Positions 26,101-38,100 of a stretch of DNA of 64,000 nucleotides are shown in pieces (position 1 is the first letter of the stretch; each line of letters begins with the position of its first letter). Position numbers and translations under genes: made by a program. The DNA comes from Volvox africanus (lineage: Eukaryota > Chlorophyta > Chlorophyceae > Chlamydomonadales > Volvocaceae), in contig BSDZ01000008.1 in NCBI GenBank assembly GCA_030268105.1, positions 2,914,001 to 2,978,000 of the forward strand, given 5' to 3'. The notes beneath the pieces were generated by a model. It had not been told where the DNA came from and did no database searches. It saw only the letters and a list, made by a program, of their open reading frames with translations.

Positions 26101-29100
26101 CAAGCGCCCCGGGCGCCCAGCTTGCCGCCCCCGCCCCTGGATCCTCCCAGCCCACAGCCTCCCTCGCCAGCGCCCGGGGCACCCAGCTTGCTGCCCCCGC
26201 CCCTGGATCCTCCCAGCCCACAGCCTCCCTCGCCAGCGCCCCAGGCGCCCAGCTTGCCGCCCCCGCCCCTGGATCCTCCCAGCCCACAGCCTCCCTCGCC
26301 AGCGCCCCGGGCTCCCAGCTTGCCGCCCCCGCCCCTGGATCCTCCCAGCCCACAGCCTCCCTCGCCCGCGCCCCGGGCACCCAGCTTGCCGCCCCCGCCC
26401 CTGGATCCTCCCAGCCCACAGCCTCCTTCGCCCGCGCCCCGGGCACCCAGCTTGCCGCCCCCGCCCCTGGATCCTCCCAGCCCACAGCCTCCCTCGCCAG
26501 CGCCCCGGGCGCCCAGCTTGCCGCCCCCGCCCCTGGATCCTCCCAGTCCACAGCCTCCCTTGCCAGCGCCCCGGGCGCCCAGCTTGCCGCCCCCGCCCCT
26601 GGATCCTCCCAGCCCACAGCCTCCCTCGCCAGCGCCCCGGGCGCCCAGCTTGCCGCCCCCGCCCCTGGATCCTCCCAGCCCACAGCCTCCCTCGCCAGCG
26701 CCCGGGGCACCCAGCTTGCCGCCCCCGCCCCTGGATCCTCCCAGCCCACAGCCTCCCTCGCCAGCGCCCCGGGCTCCCAGCTTGCCGCCCCCGCCCCTGG
26801 ATCCTCCCAGCCCACAGCCTCCCTCGCCAGCGCCCCACGCGCCCAGCTTGCCGCCCCCGCCCCTGGATCCTCCCAGCCCACAGCCTCCCTCGCCAGCGCC
26901 CTGGGCTCCCAGCTTGCCGCCCCCGCCCCTGGATCCTCCCAGCCCACAGCCTCCCTCGCCAGCGCCCCGGGCGCCCAGCTTGCAGCCCCCGCCCCTGGAT
27001 CCTCCCAGCCCACAGCCTCCCTCGCCCGCGCCCCGGGCACCCAGCTTGCCGCCCCCGCCCCTGGATCCTCCCAGCCCACAGCCTCCCTCGCCCGCGCCCC
27101 GGGCACCCAGCTTGCCGCCCCCGCCCCTGGATCCTCCCAGCCCACAGCCTCCCTCGCCAGCGCCTTACGCGCCCAGCTTGCCGCCCCTGCCCCTGGATCC
27201 TCCCAGCCCACAGCCTCCCTCGCCAGCGCCCCGGGCTCCCAGCTTGCCGCCCCCGCCCCTGGATCCTCCCAGCCCACAGCCTCCCTCGCCAGCGCCCGGG
27301 GCACCCAGCTTGCCGCCCCCGCCCCTGGATCCTCCCAGCCCACAGCCTCCCTCGCCAGCGCCCCACGCGCCCAGCTTGCCGCCCCCGCCCCTGGATCCTC
27401 CCAGCCCACAGCCTCCCTCGCCAGCGCCCCGGGCGCCCAGCTTGCCGCCCCCGCCCCTGGATCCTCCCAGCCCACAGCCTCCCTTGCCAGCGCCCCGGGC
27501 ACCCAGCTTGCCGCCCCCGCCCCTGGATCCTCCCAGCCCACAGCCTCCCTCGCCAGCGCCCCGGGCGCCCAGCTTGCCGCCCCCGCCCCTGGATCCTCCC
27601 AGCCCACAGCCTCCCTCGCCAGCGCCCCGGGCTCCCAGCTTGCCGCCCCCGCCCCTGGATCCTCCCAGCCCACAGCCTCCCTCGCCCGCGCCCCGGGCAC
27701 CCAGCTTGCCGCCCCCGCCCCTGGATCCTCCCAGCCCACAGCCTCCCTCGCCAGCGCCCCACGCGCCCAGCTTGCCGCCCCCGCCCCTGGATCCTCCCAG
27801 CCCACAGCCTCCCTCGCCAGCGCCCCGGGCTCCCAGCTTGCCGCCCCCGCCCCTGGATCCTCCCAGCCCACAGCCTCCTTCGCCCGCGCCCCGGGCACCC
27901 AGCTTGCCGCCCCCGCCCCTGGATCCTCCCAGCCCACAGCCTCCCTCGCCAGCGCCCCGGGCGCCCAGCTTGCCGCCCCCGCCCCTGGATCCTCCCAGTC
28001 CACAGCCTCCCTTGCCAGCGCCCCGGGCGCCCAGCTTGCCGCCCCCGCCCCTGGATCCTCCCAGCCCACAGCCTCCCTCGCCAGCGCCCCGGGCGCCCAG
28101 CTTGCCGCCCCCGCACCTGGATCCTCCCAGCCCACAGCCTCCCTCGCCAGCGCCCGGGGCACCCAGCATGCCGCCCCCGCCCCTGGATCCTCCCAGCCCA
28201 CAGCCTCCCTCGCCCTCGCCCCGGGCTCCCAGCTTGCCGCCCCCGCCCCTGGATCCTCCCAGCCCACAGCCTCCCTCGCCAGCGCCCCACGCGCCCAGCT
28301 TGCCGCCCCCGCCCCTGGATCCTCCCAGCCCACAGCCTCCCTCGCCAGCGCCCTGGGCTCCCAGCTTGCCGCCCCCGCCCCTGGATCCTCCCAGCCCACA
28401 GCCTCCCTCGCCAGCGCCCCGGGCGCCCAGCTTGCCGCCCCCGCCCCTGGATCCTCCCAGCCCACAGCCTCCCTCGCCAGCGCCCCGGGCACCCAGCTTG
28501 CCGCCCCCGCCCCTGGATCCTCCCAGCCCACAGCCTCCCTCGCCCGCGCCCCGGGCACCCAGCTTGCCGCCCCCGCCCCTGGATCCTCCCAGCCCACAGC
28601 CTCCCTCGCCAGCGCCTTACGCGCCCAGCTTGCCGCCCCTGCCCCTGGATCCTCCCAGCCCACAGCCTCCCTCGCCAGCGCCCCGGGCGCCCAGCTTGCC
28701 GCCCCCGCCCCTGGATCCTCCCAGCCCACAGCCTCCCTCGCCAGCGCCCGGGGCACCCAGCTTGCCGCCCCCGCCCCTGGATCCTCCCAGCCCACAGCCT
28801 CCCTCGCCAGCGCCCCACGCGCCCAGCTTGCCGCCCCCGCCCCTGGATCCTCCCAGCCCACAGCCTCCCTCGCCAGCGCCCCGGGCTCGCAGCTTGCCGC
28901 CCCCGCCCCTGGATCCTCCCAGTCCACAGCCTCCCTCGCCAGCGCCCCGGGCGCCCAGCTTGCCGCCCCCGCCCCTGGATCCTCCCAGCCCACAGCCTCC
29001 CTCGCCAGCGCCCCGGGCGCCCAGCTTGCCGCCCCCGCCCCTGGATCCTCCCAGCCCACAGCCTCCCTCGCCAGCGCCCTGGGCGCCCAGCTTGCCGCCC

Positions 29101-32100
29101 CCGCCCCTGGATCCTCCCAGCCCACAGCCTCCCTCGCCAGCGCCCCACGCGCCCAGCTTGCCGCCCCCGCCCCTGGATCCTCCCAGTCCACAGCCTCCCT
29201 CGCCAGCGCCCCGGGCGCCCAGCTTGCCGCCCCCGCCCCTGGATCCTCCCAGTCCACAGCCTCCCTCGCCAGCGCCCCGGGCGCCCAGCTTGCCGCCCCC
29301 GCCCCTGGATCCTCCCAGCCCACAGCCTCCCTCGCCAGCGCCCCGGGCTCCCAGCTTGCCGCCCCCGCCCCTGGATCCTCCCAGCCCACAGCCTCCCTCG
29401 CCCGCGCCCCGGGCACCCAGCTTGCCGCCCCCGCCCCTGGATCCTCCCAGCCCACAGCCTCCCTCGCCAGCGCCTTACGCGCCCAGCTTGCCGCCCCCGC
29501 CATTGGATCCTCCCAGCCCACAGCCACCCTCGCCAGCGCCCCGGGCACCCAGCTTGCCGCCCCCGCCCCTGGATCCTCCCAGTCCACAGCCTCCCTCGCC
29601 CGCGCCCCGGGCGCCCAGCTTGCCGCCCCCGCCCCTGGATCCTCCCAGCCCACAGCCACCCTCGCAAGCGCCCCGGGCGCCCAGCTTGCCGCCCCCGCCC
29701 CTGGATCCTCCCAGCCCACAGCCTCCCTCGCCAGCGCCCGGGGCACCCAGCTTGCTGCCCCCGCCCCTGGATCCTCCCAGCCCACAGCCTCCCTCGCCAG
29801 CGCCCCAGGCGCCCAGCTTGCCGCCCCCGCCCCTGGATCCTCCCAGCCCACAGCCTCCCTCGCCAGCGCCCCGGGCTCCCAGCTTGCCGCCCCCGCCCCT
29901 GGATCCTCCCAGCCCACAGCCTCCCTCGCCCGCGCCCCGGGCACCCAGCTTGCCGCCCCCGCCCCTGGATCCTCCCAGCCCACAGCCTCCTTCGCCCGCG
30001 CCCCGGGCACCCAGCTTGCCGCCCCCGCCCCTGGATCCTCCCAGCCCACAGCCTCCCTCGCCAGCGCCCCGGGCGCCCAGCTTGCCGCCCCCGCCCCTGG
30101 ATCCTCCCAGTCCACAGCCTCCCTTGCCAGCGCCCCGGGCGCCCAGCTTGCCGCCCCCGCCCCTGGATCCTCCCAGCCCACAGCCTCCCTCGCCAGCGCC
30201 CCGGGCGCCCAGCTTGCCGCCCCCGCCCCTGGATCCTCCCAGCCCACAGCCTCCCTCGCCAGCGCCCGGGGCACCCAGCTTGCCGCCCCCGCCCCTGGAT
30301 CCTCCCAGCCCACAGCCTCCCTCGCCAGCGCCCCGGGCTCCCAGCTTGCCGCCCCCGCCCCTGGATCCTCCCAGCCCACAGCCTCCCTCGCCAGCGCCCC
30401 ACGCGCCCAGCTTGCCGCCCCCGCCCCTGGATCCTCCCAGCCCACAGCCTCCCTCGCCAGCGCCCTGGGCTCCCAGCTTGCCGCCCCCGCCCCTGGATCC
30501 TCCCAGCCCACAGCCTCCCTCGCCAGCGCCCCGGGCGCCCAGCTTGCAGCCCCCGCCCCTGGATCCTCCCAGCCCACAGCCTCCCTCGCCCGCGCCCCGG
30601 GCACCCAGCTTGCCGCCCCCGCCCCTGGATCCTCCCAGCCCACAGCCTCCCTCGCCCGCGCCCCGGGCACCCAGCTTGCCGCCCCCGCCCCTGGATCCTC
30701 CCAGCCCACAGCCTCCCTCGCCAGCGCCTTACGCGCCCAGCTTGCCGCCCCTGCCCCTGGATCCTCCCAGCCCACAGCCTCCCTCGCCAGCGCCCCGGGC
30801 TCCCAGCTTGCCGCCCCCGCCCCTGGATCCTCCCAGCCCACAGCCTCCCTCGCCAGCGCCCGGGGCACCCAGCTTGCCGCCCCCGCCCCTGGATCCTCCC
30901 AGCCCACAGCCTCCCTCGCCAGCGCCCCACGCGCCCAGCTTGCCGCCCCCGCCCCTGGATCCTCCCAGCCCACAGCCTCCCTCGCCAGCGCCCCGGGCGC
31001 CCAGCTTGCCGCCCCCGCCCCTGGATCCTCCCAGCCCACAGCCTCCCTTGCCAGCGCCCCGGGCACCCAGCTTGCCGCCCCCGCCCCTGGATCCTCCCAG
31101 CCCACAGCCTCCCTCGCCAGCGCCCCGGGCGCCCAGCTTGCCGCCCCCGCCCCTGGATCCTCCCAGCCCACAGCCTCCCTCGCCAGCGCCCCGGGCTCCC
31201 AGCTTGCCGCCCCCGCCCCTGGATCCTCCCAGCCCACAGCCTCCCTCGCCCGCGCCCCGGGCACCCAGCTTGCCGCCCCCGCCCCTGGATCCTCCCAGCC
31301 CACAGCCTCCCTCGCCAGCGCCCCACGCGCCCAGCTTGCCGCCCCCGCCCCTGGATCCTCCCAGCCCACAGCCTCCCTCGCCAGCGCCCCGGGCTCCCAG
31401 CTTGCCGCCCCCGCCCCTGGATCCTCCCAGCCCACAGCCTCCTTCGCCCGCGCCCCGGGCACCCAGCTTGCCGCCCCCGCCCCTGGATCCTCCCAGCCCA
31501 CAGCCTCCCTCGCCAGCGCCCCGGGCGCCCAGCTTGCCGCCCCCGCCCCTGGATCCTCCCAGTCCACAGCCTCCCTTGCCAGCGCCCCGGGCGCCCAGCT
31601 TGCCGCCCCCGCCCCTGGATCCTCCCAGCCCACAGCCTCCCTCGCCAGCGCCCCGGGCGCCCAGCTTGCCGCCCCCGCACCTGGATCCTCCCAGCCCACA
31701 GCCTCCCTCGCCAGCGCCCGGGGCACCCAGCATGCCGCCCCCGCCCCTGGATCCTCCCAGCCCACAGCCTCCCTCGCCCTCGCCCCGGGCTCCCAGCTTG
31801 CCGCCCCCGCCCCTGGATCCTCCCAGCCCACAGCCTCCCTCGCCAGCGCCCCACGCGCCCAGCTTGCCGCCCCCGCCCCTGGATCCTCCCAGCCCACAGC
31901 CTCCCTCGCCAGCGCCCTGGGCTCCCAGCTTGCCGCCCCCGCCCCTGGATCCTCCCAGCCCACAGCCTCCCTCGCCAGCGCCCCGGGCGCCCAGCTTGCC
32001 GCCCCCGCCCCTGGATCCTCCCAGCCCACAGCCTCCCTCGCCAGCGCCCCGGGCACCCAGCTTGCCGCCCCCGCCCCTGGATCCTCCCAGCCCACAGCCT

Positions 32101-35100
32101 CCCTCGCCCGCGCCCCGGGCACCCAGCTTGCCGCCCCCGCCCCTGGATCCTCCCAGCCCACAGCCTCCCTCGCCAGCGCCTTACGCGCCCAGCTTGCCGC
32201 CCCTGCCCCTGGATCCTCCCAGCCCACAGCCTCCCTCGCCAGCGCCCCGGGCGCCCAGCTTGCCGCCCCCGCCCCTGGATCCTCCCAGCCCACAGCCTCC
32301 CTCGCCAGCGCCCGGGGCACCCAGCTTGCCGCCCCCGCCCCTGGATCCTCCCAGCCCACAGCCTCCCTCGCCAGCGCCCCACGCGCCCAGCTTGCCGCCC
32401 CCGCCCCTGGATCCTCCCAGCCCACAGCCTCCCTCGCCAGCGCCCCGGGCTCGCAGCTTGCCGCCCCCGCCCCTGGATCCTCCCAGTCCACAGCCTCCCT
32501 CGCCAGCGCCCCGGGCGCCCAGCTTGCCGCCCCCGCCCCTGGATCCTCCCAGCCCACAGCCTCCCTCGCCAGCGCCCCGGGCGCCCAGCTTGCCGCCCCC
32601 GCCCCTGGATCCTCCCAGCCCACAGCCTCCCTCGCCAGCGCCCTGGGCGCCCAGCTTGCCGCCCCCGCCCCTGGATCCTCCCAGCCCACAGCCTCCCTCG
32701 CCAGCGCCCCACGCGCCCAGCTTGCCGCCCCCGCCCCTGGATCCTCCCAGTCCACAGCCTCCCTCGCCAGCGCCCCGGGCGCCCAGCTTGCCGCCCCCGC
32801 CCCTGGATCCTCCCAGTCCACAGCCTCCCTCGCCAGCGCCCCGGGCGCCCAGCTTGCCGCCCCCGCCCCTGGATCCTCCCAGCCCACAGCCTCCCTCGCC
32901 AGCGCCCCGGGCTCCCAGCTTGCCGCCCCCGCCCCTGGATCCTCCCAGCCCACAGCCTCCCTCGCCCGCGCCCCGGGCACCCAGCTTGCCGCCCCCGCCC
33001 CTGGATCCTCCCAGTCCACAGCCTCCCTCGCCAGCGCCCCGGGCGCCCAGCTTGCCGCCCCCGCCCCTGGATCCTCCCAGCCCACAGCCTCCCTCGCCAG
33101 CGCCTTACGCGCCCAGCTTGCCGCCCCCGCCCCTGGATCCTCCCAGCCCACAGCCTCCCTCGCCAGCGCCCCGGGCGCCCAGCTTGCCGCCCCCGCCCCT
33201 GGATCCTCCCAGCCCACAGCCTCCCTCGCCAGCGCCCCGGGCGCCCAGCTTGCCGCCCCCGCCCCTGGATCCTCCCAGCCCACAGCCTCCCTCGCCAGCG
33301 CCCCGGGCGCCCAGCTTGCCGCCCCCGCCCCTGGATCCTCCCAGCCCACAGCCTCCCTCGCCAGCGCCCCGGGCGCCCAGCTTGCCGCCCCCGCCCCTGG
33401 ATCCTCCCAGCCCACAGCCTCCCTCGCCAGCGCCCCGGGCGCCCAGCTTGCCGCCCCCGCCCCTGGATCCTCCCAGCCCACAGCCTCCCTCGCCAGCGCC
33501 CTGGGCGCCCAGCTTGCCGCCCCCGCCCCTGGATCCTCCCAGCCCACAGCCTCCCTCGCCAGCGCCCCACGCGCCCAGCTTGCCGCCCCCGCCCCTGGAT
33601 CCTCCCAGTCCACAGCCTCCCTCGCCAGCGCCCCGGGCGCCCAGCTTGCCGCCCCCGCCCCTGGATCCTCCCAGTCCACAGCCTCCCTCGCCAGCGCCCC
33701 GGGCGCCCAGCTTGCCGCCCCCGCCCCTGGATCCTCCCAGCCCACAGCCTCCCTCGCCAGCGCCCCGGGCTCCCAGCTTGCCGCCCCCGCCCCTGGATCC
33801 TCCCAGCCCACAGCCTCCCTCGCCCGCGCCCCGGGCACCCAGCTTGCCGCCCCCGCCCCTGGATCCTCCCAGTCCACAGCCTCCCTCGCCAGCGCCCCGG
33901 GCGCCCAGCTTGCCGCCCCCGCCCCTGGATCCTCCCAGCCCACAGCCTCCCTCGCCAGCGCCTTACGCGCCCAGCTTGCCGCCCCCGCCCCTGGATCCTC
34001 CCAGCCCACAGCCTCCCTCGCCAGCGCCCCGGGCTCCCAGCTTGCCGCCCCCGCCCCTGGATCCTCCCAGCCCACAGCCTCCCTCGCCCGCGCCCCGGGC
34101 ACCCAGCTTGCCGCCCCCGCCCCTGGATCCTCCCAGCCCACAGCCTCCCTCGCCAGCGCCCCGGGCGCCCAGCTTGCCGCCCCCGCCCCTGGATCCTCCC
34201 AGTCCACAGCCTCCCTCGCCAGCGCCCCGGGCGCCCAGCTTGCCGCCCCCGCCCCTGGATCCTCCCAGCCCACAGCCTCCCTCGCCCGCGCCCCGGGCAC
34301 CCAGCTTGCCGCCCCCGCCCCTGGATCCTCCCAGCCCACAGCCTCCCTCGCCAGCGCCCCGGGCGCCCAGCTTGCCGCCCCCGCCCCTGGATCCTCCCAG
34401 TCCACAGCCTCCCTTGCCAGCGCCCCGGGCGCCCAGCTTGCCGCCCCCGCCCCTGGATCCTCCCAGCCCACAGCCTCCCTCGCCAGCGCCCCGGGCGCCC
34501 AGCTTGCCGCCCCCGCCCCTGGATCCTCCCAGCCCACAGCCTCCCTCGCCAGCGCCCGGGGCACCCAGCTTGCCGCCCCCGCCCCTGGATCCTCCCAGCC
34601 CACAGCCTCCCTCGCCCTCGCCCCGGGCTCCCAGCTTGCCGCCCCCGCCCCTGGATCCTCCCAGCCCACAGCCTCCCTCGCCAGCGCCCCACGCGCCCAG
34701 CTTGCCGCCCCCCCCCCTGGATCCTCCCAGCCCACAGCCTCCCTCGCCAGCGCCCCGGGCGCCCAGCTTGCCGCCCCCGCCCCTGGATCCTCCCAGCCCA
34801 CAGCCTCCCTCGCCCTCGCCCCGGGCGCCCAGCTTGCCGCCCCCGCCCCTGGATCCTCCCAGCCCACAGCCTCCCTCGCCAGCGCCTTACGCGCCCAGCT
34901 TGCCGCCCCCGCCCCTGGATCCTCCCAGCCCACAGCCTCCCTCGCCAGCGCCCCGGGCTCCCAGCTTGCCGCCCCCGCCCCTGGATCCTCCCAGCCCACA
35001 GCCTCCCTCGCCCGCGCCCCGGGCACCCAGCTTGCCGCCCCCGCCCCTGGATCCTCCCAGCCCACAGCCTCCCTCGCCAGCGCCCCGGGCGCCCAGCTTG

Positions 35101-38100
35101 CCGCCCCCGCCCCTGGATCCTCCCAGTCCACAGCCTCCCTCGCCAGCGCCCCGGGCGCCCAGCTTGCCGCCCCCGCCCCTGGATCCTCCCAGCCCACAGC
35201 CTCCCTCGCCCGCGCCCCGGGCACCCAGCTTGCCGCCCCCGCCCCTGGATCCTCCCAGCCCACAGCCTCCCTCGCCAGCGCCCCGGGCGCCCAGCTTGCC
35301 GCCCCCGCCCCTGGATCCTCCCAGTCCACAGCCTCCCTTGCCAGCGCCCCGGGCGCCCAGCTTGCCGCCCCCGCCCCTGGATCCTCCCAGCCCACAGCCT
35401 CCCTCGCCAGCGCCCCGGGCGCCCAGCTTGCCGCCCCCGCCCCTGGATCCTCCCAGCCCACAGCCTCCCTCGCCAGCGCCCGGGGCACCCAGCTTGCCGC
35501 CCCCGCCCCTGGATCCTCCCAGCCCACAGCCTCCCTCGCCCTCGCCCCGGGCTCCCAGCTTGCCGCCCCCGCCCCTGGATCCTCCCAGCCCACAGCCTCC
35601 CTCGCCAGCGCCCCACGCGCCCAGCTTGCCGCCCCCCCCCCTGGATCCTCCCAGCCCACAGCCTCCCTCGCCAGCGCCCTGGGCTCCCAGCTTGCCGCCC
35701 CCGCCCCTGGATCCTCCCAGCCCACAGCCTCCCTCGCCAGCGCCCCGGGCGCCCAGCTTGCCGCCCCCGCCCCTGGATCCTCCCAGCCCACAGCCTCCCT
35801 CGCCAGCGCCCCGGGCTCCCAGCTTGCCGCCCCCGCCCCTGGATCCTCCCAGCCCACAGCCTCCCTCGCCCGCGCCCCGGGCACCCAGCTTGCCGCCCCC
35901 GCCCCTGGATCCTCCCAGCCCACAGCCTCCCTCGCCAGCGCCTTACGCGCCCAGCTTGCCGCCCCCGCCATTGGATCCTCCCAGTCCACAGCCTCCCTCG
36001 CCAGCGCCCCGGGCGCCCAGCTTGCCGCCCCCGCCCCTGGATCCTCCCAGCCCACAGCCACCCTCGCAAGCGCCCCGGGCACCCAGCTTGCCGCCCCCGC
36101 CCCTGGATCCTCCCAGTCCACAGCCTCCCTCGCCCGCGCCCCGGGCGCCCAGCTTGCCGCCCCCGCCCCTGGATCCTCCCAGCCCACAGCCTCCCTCGCC
36201 AGCGCCCCGGGCTCCCAGCTTGCCGCCCCCGCCCCTGGATCCTCCCAGCCCACAGCCACCCTCGCAAGCGCCCCGGGCGCCCAGCTTGCCGCCCCCGCCC
36301 CTGGATCCTCCCAGCCCACAGCCTCCCTCGCCAGCGCCCGGGGCACCCAGCTTGCCGCCCCCGCCCCTGGATCCTCCCAGCCCACAGCCTCCCTCGCCAG
36401 CGCCCCACGCGCCCAGCTTGCCGCCCCCGCCCCTGGATCCTCCCAGCCCACAGCCTCCCTCGCCAGCGCCCCGGGCTCCCAGCTTGCCGCCCCCGCCCCT
36501 GGATCCTCCCAGCCCACAGCCTCCCTCGCTCGCGCCCCGGGCACCCAGCTTGCCGCCCCCGCCCCTGGATCCTCCCAGCCCACAGCCTCCCTCGCCAGCG
36601 CCCCACGCGCCCAGCTTGCCGCCCCCGCCCCTGGATCCTCCCAGCCCACAGCCTCCCTCGCCAGCGCCCCGGGCTCCCAGCTTGCCGCCCCCGCCCCTGG
36701 ATCCTCCCAGCCCACAGCCTCCTTCGCCCGCGCCCCGGGCACCCAGCTTGCCGCCCCCGCCCCTGGATCCTCCCAGCCCACAGCCTCCCTCGCCAGCGCC
36801 CCGGGCGCCCAGCTTGCCGCCCCCGCCCCTGGATCCTCCCAGTCCACAGCCTCCCTTGCCAGCGCCCCGGGCGCCCAGCTTGCCGCCCCCGCCCCTGGAT
36901 CCTCCCAGCCCACAGCCTCCCTCGCCAGCGCCCCACGCGCCCAGCTTGCCGCCCCCGCCCCTGGATCCTCCCAGCCCACAGCCTCCCTCGCCAGCGCCCC
37001 ACGCGCCCAGCTTGCCGCCCCCGCCCCTGGATCCTCCCAGTCCACAGCCTCCCTCGCCAGCGCCCCGGGCGCCCAGCTTGCCGCCCCCGCCCCTGGATCC
37101 TCCCAGTCCACAGCCTCCCTCGCCAGCGCCCCGGGCGCCCAGCTTGCCGCCCCCGCCCCTGGATCCTCCCAGCCCACAGCCACCCTCGCAAGCGCCCCGG
37201 GCGCCCAGCTTGCCGCCCCCGCCCCTGGATCCTCCCAGCCCACAGCCTCCTTCGCCAGCGCCCGGGGCACCCAGCTTGCCGCCCCCGCCCCTGGATCCTC
37301 CCAGCCCACAGCCTCCCTCGCCAGCGCCCCAGGCGCCCAGCTTTCCGCCCCCGCCCCTGGATCCTCCCAGCCCACAGCCTCCCTCGCCAGCGCCCCACGC
37401 GCCCAGCTTGCCGCCCCCGCCCCTGGATCCTCCCAGTCCACAGCCTCCCTCGCCAGCGCCCCGGGCGCCCAGCTTGCCGCCCCCGCCCCTGGATCCTCCC
37501 AGCCCACAGCCACCCTCGCAAGCGCCCCGGGCACCCAGCTTGCCGCCCCCGCCCCTGGATCCTCCCAGTCCACAGCCTCCCTCGCCCGCGCCCCGGGCGC
37601 CCAGCTTGCCGCCCCCGCCCCTGGATCCTCCCAGCCCACAGCCTCCCTCGCCAGCGCCCCGGGCTCCCAGCTTGCCGCCCCCGCCCCTGGATCCTCCCAG
37701 CCCACAGCCACCCTCGCAAGCGCCCCGGGCGCCCAGCTTGCCGCCCCCGCCCCTGGATCCTCCCAGCCCACAGCCTCCCTCGCCAGCGCCCGGGGCACCC
37801 AGCTTGCCGCCCCCGCCCCTGGATCCTCCCAGCCCACAGCCTCCCTCGCCAGCGCCCCACGCGCCCAGCTTGCCGCCCCCGCCCCTGGATCCTCCCAGCC
37901 CACAGCCTCCCTCGCCAGCGCCCCGGGCTCCCAGCTTGCCGCCCCCGCCCCTGGATCCTCCCAGCCCACAGCCTCCCTCGCTCGCGCCCCGGGCACCCAG
38001 CTTGCCGCCCCCGCCCCTGGATCCTCCCAGCCCACAGCCTCCCTCGCCAGCGCCCCACGCGCCCAGCTTGCCGCCCCCGCCCCTGGATCCTCCCAGCCCA

